A stretch of 64,000 bases of DNA from Modicisalibacter coralii. Lineage in GTDB: Bacteria; Pseudomonadota; Gammaproteobacteria; Pseudomonadales; Halomonadaceae. Location of the stretch: positions 1-64,000 of the forward strand of contig NZ_QWBW01000010.1 in the NCBI RefSeq assembly GCF_004117855.1, given 5' to 3'. Shown one piece after another: positions 29,173-37,857 of this stretch (positions are counted from its first letter, which is position 1; each line of letters begins with the position of its first letter). Both the position numbers and the translations under genes were made by a program. The notes below the pieces were generated by a model. The model was given only the letters and a program-made list of their open reading frames with translations. It did no database searches and had not been told where the DNA came from.

Positions 29173-29964
29173 TCAAGGGCCGGTCGCGATCCGGATCGTG
29201 CCTCGCAGATAGGGCGCCACCTGGCCGATGAGAATCACCCGTTCGCCCGTGACCTCGCAGCTCAATTGCCCGCGACGACGCCCGCCCTGCCGCGCGGTCA
29301 GCCGCGTCCTGCCCAGCCGCGCGGCCCAGTACGGCGCCAGCGAAGTATGCGCCGAACCGGTCACCGGATCCTCCTCCACCCCCACCTTGGGGCCGAACCA
29401 GCGCGTGACGATGTCGAAGTCGTGCCCCGGCGCGGTAACCGCCACGCCACGCCCCGGTAGCGCCATCAGACGGGCCATGTCCGGGATCACGTCATCGACG
29501 ATGGATTCGTCCTCGACCACGACGAGCAGGTCGTCGGCCATCATCACCTCGCCACGCTCCAGCCCCAGGGCGCTCAACACGGCCTCGGACGGCACCATCG
29601 CCCGGGGATGCCGGGCCGGAAAGTCCATCGCCAATCCCGCCTCGTGGCGATGCACGCGCAATTCGCCGCTGCGCGTCATGAACGCCAGGGTATCGGCGGT
29701 ATCGCCCAACTCGTTGAAGATCACCCATGCCGCCGCCAGCGTGGCATGACCGCACAGGTCGACCTCCACCGTCGGCGTGAACCAGCGCAGCCGGTATCCC
29801 GTCGCTTCCCGCACGAAGAACGCGGTCTCGGACAGGTTGTTCTCGGCCGCGATGGCCTGCAGCGTGGCGTCATCCAGCCACTCGCTCAGCGGGCAGACGG
29901 CGGCGGGGTTGCCCTCGAAGGGGCGGGAAGCGAAGGCATCGACCTGAAAGAGGGGAATTTCCAT
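29173..29964 (-). CDS. PhzF family isomerase-like protein
   Basis: 263 aa, normal for the family. Two-domain diaminopimelate-epimerase fold. The conserved catalytic Glu is in NNLSETAFFV near residue 46; VDLCGHATLAAAWV near 69-82 and GVEEDPVTGSAHTSLAPYW near 195-213 are the other signatures. PhzF isomerises a phenazine precursor, but no phenazine genes are here, so this is one of the many family members of unknown substrate. It is about 150 bases downstream of the TPMT gene on the same strand. Confidence 0.92.
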   Translation of the reverse strand: MEIPLFQVDAFASRPFEGNPAAVCPLSEWLDDATLQAIAAENNLSETAFFVREATGYRLRWFTPTVEVDLCGHATLAAAWVIFNELGDTADTLAFMTRSGELRVHRHEAGLAMDFPARHPRAMVPSEAVLSALGLERGEVMMADDLLVVVEDESIVDDVIPDMARLMALPGRGVAVTAPGHDFDIVTRWFGPKVGVEEDPVTGSAHTSLAPYWAARLGRTRLTARQGGRRRGQLSCEVTGERVILIGQVAPYLRGTIRIATGP

Positions 29965-30112
29965 GAGGGACTCTCGAAGGGACTCGTGGCGCTCATTCTA
30001 CCCATAGCCTCGTTCGAGTGCTGTCGGGCGTGTCGACGCACCCGGGCGTGCCATGGGGCCGACAGCGGTGACAGGCCTGTCGAGCCACAAGACCTGTTGG
30101 TACCGGCGAGGC

Positions 30113-30781
30113 TCAGACGCCACGTACGCCCGAGGGTAGCAGCTGCCAGGCCACTTCCACGAAGCGCGTCACCCCGGCCTCGCGAAATACCGGCTGATGG
30201 GCGATCACATCCTTGCGCGACAGTTCTGCCAGGGCATGGGTGCCGGTATAGAGCCGCTCCAGCTCGACCGGCAGTACCGGAAACGGCGGGCCGTCCATCT
30301 CGCGGGGGTCGTATTCGAAGCTGATCAGCAGCTGCGGCGCGTCGTCCGAGAGCGACGACACCTGGGCGACATAGCTCTTGCGCATGGGGGCCGGCATCGC
30401 CACCAGTGCCGCCCGATCGTAGACCAGATCCACCGCCCCCACCTCGTCGGGTTCCAGCGCGAAGATATCGCCCTGGAAGACCGTCAGGTCGCCGTGTCGA
30501 AAGCACCGCCCCCCCTTCCAGGCCTCGATATGCGGCTCGACGCCCAGCTCGGCGAACAACTGACTCACCGCCCGTTCGCTCAGCTCGGCACCGATCACCC
30601 GGTGGCCCTGCGCCAGCAGCCAGCCGATATCCAGCGTCTTGCCGCACAACGGCACGAAGACGCCCGCGCCTTCGGGCAGGTCATAGGCAGGGAGATACCG
30701 CGTGAGAATCGGGTGAACGAAGGGCAGATGAAAGCCCAACTGGCCCTTGTGCCAACGATCGTGCCAGAACGCCTGCTCCAT
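30113..30781 (-). CDS. tpm: Thiopurine S-methyltransferase
   Basis: 222 aa. The N-terminal FWHDRWHKGQLGFH and the SAM-binding VPLCGKTLDIGWLLAQGH near 43-60 are diagnostic, as is DLVYDRAALVAMP near 118. Bacterial TPMTs methylate thiopurines and convert selenium or tellurium oxyanions to volatile forms. Cytosolic. Same strand as the following PhzF gene but with a sizeable gap. Confidence 0.94.
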   Translation of the reverse strand: MEQAFWHDRWHKGQLGFHLPFVHPILTRYLPAYDLPEGAGVFVPLCGKTLDIGWLLAQGHRVIGAELSERAVSQLFAELGVEPHIEAWKGGRCFRHGDLTVFQGDIFALEPDEVGAVDLVYDRAALVAMPAPMRKSYVAQVSSLSDDAPQLLISFEYDPREMDGPPFPVLPVELERLYTGTHALAELSRKDVIAHQPVFREAGVTRFVEVAWQLLPSGVRGV

Positions 30782-30931
30782 GTGCGGGACTCCGAATGCC
30801 GGTAGGAAGAATCCCGATTATGGCGAATCCGCTCCCGGAAGACACTCACACCGCCGCCGTTTCGACCGGCCTGACGACCTCGCCGACAGCGCGGATCGTC
30901 ACCCACTCCATGGGAGCACGGCCCACAGAAA

Positions 30932-30951
30932 AGCCCCGCCGAAGCGGGGCT
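30932..30951 (-). terminator. Terminator of the PEGA lipoprotein gene
   Basis: On the minus strand AGCCCCGC-TTCG-GCGGGGCT is followed by TTTTCTGTG. Perfect 8-bp stem, tetraloop and T-run, 20 bases after the stop. Confidence 0.85.
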
Positions 30952-30970
30952 CATGCGACGCCTCGGACGA

Positions 30971-31483
30971 TCAGGCCTGTCCGATCAGCACGAGTTCGTC
31001 ACGCAGACGGCTCGGCACGTCTTCCAGAAGGACGATATTCAACGCCCCTTCATCGGCGGTGGACGTCGCCAGCTCCTGGTGCAACTCGGCATTGATCTCA
31101 TTGGGAGACAGGTTGTACATCGCCCCCGTCATGGGATCCACGACCAGCCAGCCGATCAATCCGCCGAACAAGAGATTACCGCCGATATACCAACCGTTGG
31201 CCGTCGAATCGATCGTCAAGGTCCGCGCTTCGTAACCCGCCTTGGAAATCTCGACGGTATAGGTCTTGCCACCGAAATAAGAGCCATCCGACTTCTTGAG
31301 CTGCGTCGTGGTTGGCGTGGTGCCGGAAAAAATCGTCTCGCCCCGTTCGTCGGTAATGACGATATCGGCATCGGCAGGCTGACTTTTCAGCGTAATGGTC
31401 TCGTCACGGTCACCGACAATCGTTGCGCAGCCAGACAGCATCACGGCGCCAAGCACGGCACCAATAATGAACTTTTTCTTCAT
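30971..31483 (-). CDS. PEGA-domain lipoprotein
   Basis: 170 aa with a lipoprotein signal (hydrophobic stretch and lipobox LSGC; Cys near residue 19). Residues about 30-95 form a PEGA-like beta domain (QPADADIVITDERGETIFSG, KTYTVEISKAGYEARTLTID), then comes a Gly-rich hydrophobic segment (GGNLLFGGLIGWLVVDP) and an acidic tail. Such proteins sit in the outer membrane or periplasm; function unknown. AGGGAA precedes the ATG. A 16-base palindrome (TTTTGA-N4-TCAAAA, 31501-31516) lies just upstream of the start. Confidence 0.85.
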   Translation of the reverse strand: MKKKFIIGAVLGAVMLSGCATIVGDRDETITLKSQPADADIVITDERGETIFSGTTPTTTQLKKSDGSYFGGKTYTVEISKAGYEARTLTIDSTANGWYIGGNLLFGGLIGWLVVDPMTGAMYNLSPNEINAELHQELATSTADEGALNIVLLEDVPSRLRDELVLIGQA

Positions 31484-31951
31484 GATTCCCTTGCGTACTT
31501 TTTTGATTGGTCAAAACGAGCGCGGCATCCTGCCACAGACCACCCTGAAAGAAAACAGGAATTTTATGGTTCTTTTTCCCGGATTAACCCGGGTTATCAA
31601 ACCCCATTAAGCATCGGAAATATCTTACAGGATGTCAGGACGTTTCCCATTGACAAAACAGCATGAACGGCAACTCAATCGAAAAAATCGCCAACAAGGA
31701 AACGCCGACAAGGCAGCAAGAAAAAGACGGTCTATCGCCCGACAGCGAGGCCATGGCGTCCATCACAGCCCACTTCGCCCCGAATCACCGTCGCGATTCT
31801 GATAATCTAGACCCCTTGACGCTTCACGACGCTGGCGTCGATCGGACCGATGCCGGCCGCCACACGGGCACAGCGACGCGCCCCGTCCCAGACAAGGAGT
31901 CCACGCCATCCCCATGCCGTCCCGTCGTCACGTTATCGCCATCCGCCAGCC
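31484..31951. other. Divergent intergenic region, AT-rich on its left half
   Basis: About 470 bases with no gene of usual size. It holds the TTTTGA-N4-TCAAAA palindrome at 31501-31516, an AACCCGGGTT palindrome near 31580, a TTGACA at about 31651 and a 13-codon reading frame at 31914-31955 whose stop overlaps the MFS start (ATGA). Confidence 0.5.
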
Positions 31952-33187
31952 ATGAGCGACACCCGACTCTTCCGCTCGTTGCGGATCTACAACTATCGCC
32001 TGTGGGCCGCCGGCGCACTGATCTCCAACACCGGCACCTGGATGCAGCGGGTGGCCCAGGACTGGTTGGTGCTCACCGTATTGACCCAGCACAACGCCAG
32101 CGCCGTGGGCATCACCATGGCCCTGCAGTTCGGGCCGCAACTGCTGCTGTTGCCGCTGACCGGCTATGCCGCCGACCATTTCGACCGACGCCGCCTGATC
32201 CTGCTGACGCAAGCCCTGCTCGGCCTGCTGGCGCTGGGACTCGGTCTGGTCACCGTCACCGGCGTGGTCACGCTGTGGCAGGTCTACGCCTTCGCCCTGG
32301 GGCTGGGTTGCGTCAGCGCCTTCGATGCCCCGGCGCGCCAGACCTTCGTCAACGACCTGGTGGGCGAGCAGTATCTCTCCAACGCGGTGGCCCTCAACTC
32401 GACCTCGTTCAATGCCGCGCGCATGGTCGGCCCGGCCGTGGCCGGCTTGCTGATCGCCGCGGTCGGCACCGGCTGGGTGTTCCTGATCAACGCTGTCTCC
32501 TTTGCCGTGGTACTCGGCTCGCTGTGCCTGCTGCGCGTCGACGAACTGCACCGCACCGAGCGACCGCCGCGCCAGGCCGGCGACCTGACCGAAGGCTTCC
32601 GCTACGTCTGGCGGCGCCGGGACCTGATGGCAATGCTGCTGATGCTGTTCCTGATCGGCACCTTCGGCTTCAACTTCCCGATCTATATCTCGACCATGTC
32701 GGTCAGCGTCTTTCACGGCGACGCGGGGCAGTATGGAATCTTGACCTCCTGCCTGGCGGTCGGCTCGGTGGTCGGCGCGCTGCTGGCCGCCCGCCGCGAA
32801 CGCCCGCGCGTACGCCTGCTGTGCTTCGCCACCCTGAGCTTCGGCATTTTTTGCGCCGCGGCGGCGTTCGCCCCCAACGAATACCTGTTCGCCGCGGCGC
32901 TGACGGTCATCGGTCTCTCCGCGTTGACCTTCATGACCGCGGCCACCGCGCTCATGCAGCTCGCCACGGCCCCCACGATGCGCGGACGCATCATGGCCCT
33001 GCGCATCGCGGTGACCATGGGCGGCACGCCGATCGGCGCCCCCATCGTCGGCTTCATCGCCGATCATGCCGGCCCGCGCTGGGCGCTTGGCGTGGGCGCT
33101 GCGTCGGGTCTCGTCGCCGCGGTAATCGGCGCACGACTGATGCTGAGAATGCGCCGCCAGCGTCAAGCGGCCCCAGATCGAACCTGA
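31952..33187 (+). CDS. MFS transporter, EntS/DHA3-like
   Basis: 411 aa with twelve predicted membrane helices. The N-terminal LRIYNYRLWAAGALISNTGTW-type start (read as LRIYNYRLW and ALISNTGTWMQRVAQDWLVL) and the loop YAADHFDRRRLIL between TM2 and TM3 are typical of the MFS_3 group that exports siderophores and drugs. An intact APARQTFVNDLV segment near 105-116 is also family-like. The start codon overlaps the stop of a short upstream frame. Substrate unknown. Confidence 0.9.
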   Translation: MSDTRLFRSLRIYNYRLWAAGALISNTGTWMQRVAQDWLVLTVLTQHNASAVGITMALQFGPQLLLLPLTGYAADHFDRRRLILLTQALLGLLALGLGLVTVTGVVTLWQVYAFALGLGCVSAFDAPARQTFVNDLVGEQYLSNAVALNSTSFNAARMVGPAVAGLLIAAVGTGWVFLINAVSFAVVLGSLCLLRVDELHRTERPPRQAGDLTEGFRYVWRRRDLMAMLLMLFLIGTFGFNFPIYISTMSVSVFHGDAGQYGILTSCLAVGSVVGALLAARRERPRVRLLCFATLSFGIFCAAAAFAPNEYLFAAALTVIGLSALTFMTAATALMQLATAPTMRGRIMALRIAVTMGGTPIGAPIVGFIADHAGPRWALGVGAASGLVAAVIGARLMLRMRRQRQAAPDRT

Positions 33188-33194
33188 AGGGCGC

Positions 33195-33950
33195 TCACAC
33201 CATGCCGCCGTTGACGCGCAGAATCTGGCCATTGACCCAGCGCCCCTGGGGCCCGGCGAGAAAGGCCACGACATCGGCGATCTCCGCCGGCTGGCCCAGG
33301 CGCTCGAACGGCGACAGGGCGGCGATGTTGGCGACCTGCTCGTCGCTCTTGCCGGCGAAGAACATCTCGGTGGCGACCGGCCCCGGGGCCACGGCGTTGA
33401 CGCTGATCCCGCGCCCGCGCAACTCGTTGGCGAGCACCCGCACCAGCCCCTCGACGCCGGCCTTGCTGGCGATATAGGCACCATAGCCGGGGAACGACTT
33501 GCCGAGTACCGACGAGGAGAAGGCGATGATGCGCCCGCCTTCGCTGAGGCTCTCGGCGGCCCTGGCCATCACCAGCCAACTGCCGCGCAGGTTGGTCGCC
33601 AGGGTGCGGTCGAGAATCGCCACGTTGTCGCTGGCCACGTGGCCCATCTCCAGTACCCCGGCGCTGTTGACCACCACGTCGAGACGGCCGAACGCCTCCC
33701 GCGCGGTCGAGAACATCTGTTCTACCGCCGCCGGGTCGGCGATATCGGCCTGTACCGCCAGCGCCCGGCCGCCCGCGGCCTCGATCTCGGCAACGGTCTC
33801 CTCGGCACGCCGGGTATTGCCGGCATAGTTGACCACCACGGCGAAGCCATCGGTCGCCAGCTTGCGTGAAACGGCGTAGCCGATGCCGCGGGAACCGCCG
33901 GTGACGATGGCTACCCGTTGATCGGTGTGTGGCGTATTGGCATGACTCAT
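33195..33950 (-). CDS. SDR-family oxidoreductase
   Basis: 251-aa classical short-chain dehydrogenase. Cofactor motif TGGSRGIG near 17-24; NSAG near 94; catalytic Ser (FSSSVLG near 146) and YGAYIASKAG near 155-164 giving the Tyr-x3-Lys pair, here in the form YIASK; late motif NAVAPGPVATEMF. Probably NADPH-dependent because of the basic residue in the glycine motif. It is divergent from a LysR gene, a common arrangement in which the regulator controls the SDR. Confidence 0.93.
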   Translation of the reverse strand: MSHANTPHTDQRVAIVTGGSRGIGYAVSRKLATDGFAVVVNYAGNTRRAEETVAEIEAAGGRALAVQADIADPAAVEQMFSTAREAFGRLDVVVNSAGVLEMGHVASDNVAILDRTLATNLRGSWLVMARAAESLSEGGRIIAFSSSVLGKSFPGYGAYIASKAGVEGLVRVLANELRGRGISVNAVAPGPVATEMFFAGKSDEQVANIAALSPFERLGQPAEIADVVAFLAGPQGRWVNGQILRVNGGMV

Positions 33951-34062
33951 GATCGGGCTCCTCGGGAAAGTGTGTTGCCTGCGGAACCAGTATCGAGATT
34001 CATCCAGGGAAAATAATCCCCTCTATACTGGCAATACCATTCAATCTGACATAACAATTGCC

Positions 34063-34965
34063 ATGGACCGCTTCGACGCCCTGACGCTGTTCACCCGAAT
34101 CGTCGAGACCGGCAGCTTCACCCGCGCCGCTAACGGCCTCGGCATCCCACGGGCCACCGCCACCCTGGCCATCCAGCAGCTCGAAGCGCGCCTGGGCGCC
34201 CGTCTGCTGGCGCGCACCACGCGTCAGGTACACCCCACACCGGAGGGCGCGGCCTTCTACGAACGCTGCGTGCATCTGCTCGCCGAACTCGAGGAGGCGG
34301 AGGCGGCGCTGGGCCCGGTCGCCGCAAGCCCGACCGGCACCCTGCGCATCGAGATGCACGGCGTGCATGCCCGGCATATCGTGCTGCCACGCATCCAGGC
34401 ATTTCGCCAGCGCTATCCAAAGCTCGACGTGGTGCTGACCAGTGGCGACCGCCGGGTCGATCTGGTCGGCGAAGGCATCGACTGCGCCCTGCGCGCCGGC
34501 GAACCGGCGGACTCCAGCCTGGTCGGCCGCCGGCTCGCCGAACTGCCCCAGACGATCTGCGCCAGCCCGGCGTATCTGGACCGGGCCGGCCGGCCCCGTC
34601 ATCCGGACGAGCTGACGCAGCATCAGGTGGTGCGCTTCTTCTCCGGCAGCAACGCCGCGGACGACACCCTCGATCTGCTCATCGACGGGCGGGTACAGGC
34701 GTTCGCGGCCGGCGGTTGGCTGACGGTCAACGATGCCGGCAGCTACGTGGAAGCCGCCCGGCAGGGTTGCGGGCTGATCCAGTTGCCGCGCTTTCACATC
34801 GAGGAGCAACTGGCCCAGGGCGTGCTCGAAGAGGTGCTGGGCGAGTGGCAGAAGCCGAGCCTGCCGCTGTGGGCCATCTACCCGCAACGGCGCCAGCTCG
34901 CCGCTCGGGTGCGGGTGTTCGTCGACTGGGTTAGCGAGCTCTACACGGCGCGCTTTCCCGCCTGA
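34063..34965 (+). CDS. LysR-family transcriptional regulator
   Basis: 300 aa. Winged helix-turn-helix at about 1-60 (ALTLFTRIVETGSFTRAANG, then ATATLAIQQLEARLGARLL) and a substrate-binding domain from about 90. It resembles the CrgA/DsdC-like subgroup that has MDRFDAL at the N-terminus. Transcribed away from the SDR gene across a 112-base region with a TATACT at 34023-34028. A 44-base stretch near its 3' end (34888-34931) occurs again at 36895-36938. Confidence 0.94.
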   Translation: MDRFDALTLFTRIVETGSFTRAANGLGIPRATATLAIQQLEARLGARLLARTTRQVHPTPEGAAFYERCVHLLAELEEAEAALGPVAASPTGTLRIEMHGVHARHIVLPRIQAFRQRYPKLDVVLTSGDRRVDLVGEGIDCALRAGEPADSSLVGRRLAELPQTICASPAYLDRAGRPRHPDELTQHQVVRFFSGSNAADDTLDLLIDGRVQAFAAGGWLTVNDAGSYVEAARQGCGLIQLPRFHIEEQLAQGVLEEVLGEWQKPSLPLWAIYPQRRQLAARVRVFVDWVSELYTARFPA

Positions 34966-35580
34966 GCGGGTCACATACCGCCCAGGTTAACGGCGCAAGG
35001 GTAAACACCGAATACCGTCAGTTTCACTTCACCGCCGGCAGCGCCGCCGAGGCTGACATCGGCTCATCAACGGCGACCAGGCCGATCCAGGTCATGGTGG
35101 AAAGCCTCCCACGCTACGATCAACGTCACGACTCGGCGGGAGCGTTCATGCAGCTCGGCCTGTGTGCCAACGCTACGGTGCCGTTCTTTGACAGCCATCC
35201 GGTAACATATTTTTCAGATCCTCACTCCAGCATGCCCAATCGAGGTCGATGAGCTTCCCATGCCCGTCGAATCGAGGATACGGTGTCATGTTCAAACTCT
35301 AGCCGGTATGGCTATAGCCCACAAAGGTGTAACGAAGCTCGCCCTCGATCGGGTAGACCATAGAAAAATTCACTTTTGCCCTCCATCCAAGAATGGCTTT
35401 TGATCATGATCAGCAACGGATCTACTGCAGATCTCGGATGATAAAAAACCATCGAGCGACCGGCGCAATATGCAGGTACTGAGTCGACCTGTCGTTATGA
35501 TACCTATTGCCCCATTGAATTCCACAAGGTATAGGACACTCCATGTTCAGCCACAGTGATAGAGTGCGGAGGCACCGCTG
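34966..35580. other. AT-richer intergenic region, probable gene debris
   Basis: About 615 bases, visibly less GC-rich than the flanks. No intact gene. On the minus strand there is a small frame starting at 35095 behind GGGAGG and the interrupted frame at 35173-35373. I could not assign either. Confidence 0.5.
35173..35373 (-). pseudogene. Interrupted open frame with an in-frame TAG
   Basis: A GTG at 35373 with GGAGG just upstream opens a frame of 24 codons ending in TAG at 35299-35301. The same frame resumes at once and has an ATG four codons later, running 38 codons to TAG at 35173. The two parts (MVYPIEGELRYTFVGYSHTG and MTPYPRFDGHGKLIDLDWA) read like normal protein sequence, so a nonsense-broken gene is likely. 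Family unknown. Confidence 0.35.
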
Positions 35581-36546
35581 ATGAAACGAGAAATATGGAT
35601 AGCACTCATGAGCTTATCGGCTACGCAGATAAGCTGGGCATCACCGGCAACGCAACGCCTGCCCGAGGCGATGGTCATGGTTGCACCGCCACTCGATAGC
35701 GTCGGCAAAGGCCTTGAAATCCAGCGTCTCGTGCATGGGCAGTTCAAGCAGGATGGTGACCAAACAGTGGCAGTTCTGCATCTCATTCGACGCCCGCTCG
35801 GGCAATCACCGACTTGTGAGCCAGGCTCTGAAGGCTGCTTGCCCAACGTATCAGATGCACTGACGCTGCAAATCAATATCAATGATTCTGACTCACAGCA
35901 TACGCTGCCATCTGACACTCGCGATGAACCTATTACCGCTTCCAGCTCCAGACGAACTCCCATTTTCCGCGAACTTTTCCAGCGGCTCGCCATTGAAAAA
36001 CTCGACATCCGGAACCGGGGCGACACCTGGATGATAACTCCCGAGGGCGGAGTAACCACGATATGGCAGCCAATGAGTCTCGAGCAGGCATCGAGCGCCT
36101 CCTATTTCGCCGAAATCCTGGGGCCGCCTGTTTATGAGATCGAGCAGTGCGTCGCATCTCAACTGGCTGACGTTCTTGCGGCCGAATCTCCCACCGCCGC
36201 CCAGCGCTACCTGCTCGATGCTGTCTCGGTGAATGCGGACGTTCAACGTCTAGACGGCCATGAGAAGTCGACTCGCTATCGGCAGGCCCTAAACGTCGAG
36301 TTTGCGTCCCAGTTGCTGAGCAGATCGGCAGACGTTCCGGACAGCCCCGCTGCCTTCGTCTCCACCTCGCCATACAACGCCCTGGCGCAGGACTCCGAGT
36401 CGCGCGCATGGCTGATGGATAACTTTTCGCGTATCGAAGGCGCCGCTCGATACTGGCGCCGACTCGATCGACTATCCCATAACGTTGCACCGGGTGCCCA
36501 GTCACGCATCATCTGTAACGATCTGGTGACGCTGGACTCGCCCTGA
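35581..36546 (+). CDS. Exported hypothetical protein of the accessory patch
   Basis: 321 aa, not recognised. A Sec-type signal peptide is likely (MKREIWIALMSLSATQISWA). The mature part is hydrophilic with four cysteines, two of them close together (TCEPGSEGC) as in a small disulfide loop. A strong GGAGG site 8 bases before the ATG supports expression. Codon use is less GC-biased than the neighbours, which suggests acquisition from outside. Flanked by gene debris on both sides. Confidence 0.7.
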   Translation: MKREIWIALMSLSATQISWASPATQRLPEAMVMVAPPLDSVGKGLEIQRLVHGQFKQDGDQTVAVLHLIRRPLGQSPTCEPGSEGCLPNVSDALTLQININDSDSQHTLPSDTRDEPITASSSRRTPIFRELFQRLAIEKLDIRNRGDTWMITPEGGVTTIWQPMSLEQASSASYFAEILGPPVYEIEQCVASQLADVLAAESPTAAQRYLLDAVSVNADVQRLDGHEKSTRYRQALNVEFASQLLSRSADVPDSPAAFVSTSPYNALAQDSESRAWLMDNFSRIEGAARYWRRLDRLSHNVAPGAQSRIICNDLVTLDSP

Positions 36547-37128
36547 ACGCTAAAAACTAGTCTCATGAGCCAGCGAAACACGGCATGGGTTACAAAACGC
36601 CATACAGCTACTTTTTCGGCCTGCAGCGAAAAATTGCCAATGTGCATCTTACAAAGTTAATACTTATGCAAGCCAAGACAGGCATATCCCTTCAACTCAG
36701 AAAGCGTTCCTCTCGTCGTTGAGCTACAATCGCCACAGCAGGATGAAGCCGATTTCGACTGTAGCTCCCACTATCTCGGCATCATGCGAAGTCAGGGCTT
36801 GGTGATCATCCAGATTACCTGCAGCAATCCCCGCAATTCGACTCAAAAACAGGCGCTCTATCAGCACCTGACGCTATGGGCGGTCTACCCGCAGCGGCGC
36901 CAGCTCGCCGCTCGGGTGCGGGTGTTCGTCGACTGGGTGGCGGCGGTCTATGGCGAGCGTTTCGGGTGCTAAGCGCCCCTGCCACAAGGCCCAATGGTGT
37001 CAGCCCACCGTGACAGAAACTCGGACCATCCCCGGGCCTTCATCGAACAGCGTCTTGCGAGTCAAACGTCCGGGCACGGCGAGCGGCTGAGGCATCCAGG
37101 CGCCGTGTCCGAAAGGGAGCCGCCAGGG
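36547..37128. other. Intergenic region containing a fossil ORF
   Basis: Holds the tautomerase-LysR remnant (36691-36972). The remaining sequence has no supported gene. Confidence 0.5.
36691..36972 (+). pseudogene. Fossil chimera: tautomerase-family fragment joined to a LysR C-terminus
   Basis: One open frame. The first part (to about 36868) contains DFDCSSHYLGIMRSQGLVII, QIT and QKQALYQHL, which match the core of the tautomerase_2 family (DPxYLGIxRSxxLVIIQIT...EQKQALY). The second part (LWAVYPQRRQLAARVRVFVD, then W) matches the last ~30 residues of the LysR protein at 34063-34965. The tautomerase N-terminus (with its catalytic Pro1) and most of LysR are missing, so it is a remnant. The open frame has no start codon before 36784 in the conserved part. 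Confidence 0.7.
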
Positions 37129-37596
37129 TCAGGCATTCGGGTTCGGCTTGGTCATGATCGTCGTCTCCACGCCATTCCAGTCAGCGGTTTCGAGACGTCG
37201 CCAGCCTCGCTTTCGATACAGCGCCTGCTGGTCTGGCGTATGCAGATAAAGCGTCTCGACATTCCACGACCATGCCTGACGTTCAGCGACTTCACAGACC
37301 TTCGAGGCGATACCGCGGCCACGATATTCCGGCATCACGAAGACACCGGCCAACCAGGGCGTGAGATCTTCTCGACCGTCAAGATCGCACACCCGAAGCG
37401 CGCTCGTGGCTACAGGTTGGCCCGCCACCATCGCCACCCAGGCAATCGGCAACCCATCGTATTGCGCATGAGCTTCGAGTCTCGCCTTGCGACGCTCGAA
37501 GGATTCACCGGCGACAATACGCTCCCAATGCGCCGCCATGGCTTCGGCCAGCACCGGAATCGTCTCCGGAACGTCTCTTAAATATTCGATGTCCAT
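37129..37596 (-). CDS. GNAT-family N-acetyltransferase
   Basis: 155 aa. Acetyl-CoA-binding motif A is seen as LAGVFVMPEYRGRGIASKVC near residues 84-103, with the R-G-x-G-I/A pyrophosphate loop; motif B follows (LYLHTPDQQALYRKRGWRRL). Substrate unknown. Single gene on the minus strand. Confidence 0.9.
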   Translation of the reverse strand: MDIEYLRDVPETIPVLAEAMAAHWERIVAGESFERRKARLEAHAQYDGLPIAWVAMVAGQPVATSALRVCDLDGREDLTPWLAGVFVMPEYRGRGIASKVCEVAERQAWSWNVETLYLHTPDQQALYRKRGWRRLETADWNGVETTIMTKPNPNA

Positions 37597-37857
37597 AACC
37601 GCCTACCGTTTGCCCGATACCGCGCCTATTCTCCGTGTTACGGCCCCGAAGTCACGCTGGCCTTTGACCTATCAAGGCAACCAATGACGGATATCTGACA
37701 GGGATCGCGCCCGTAGGCCGGGCCATCCCACATCGATGTCCTCCGTGCCTTGGCATCCGGGGTCGCCTCTCCCGGCGCGCTGACGACCGTGACACCACTG
37801 TCGAGCAGGGCCAGATCGCATATCATGAAAGGCGAACACATCGAGCCGGGACACCCC

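Noticed and set aside
29173-29964. Phenazine biosynthesis because of the PhzF gene
   Set aside because: No other phz genes occur nearby; isolated PhzF-like proteins are widespread and unrelated to phenazines.
36784-36972. A 62-codon gene starting at ATG 36784
   Set aside because: The conserved tautomerase part begins upstream of this ATG and there is no ribosome-binding site; it is better read as a pseudogene.
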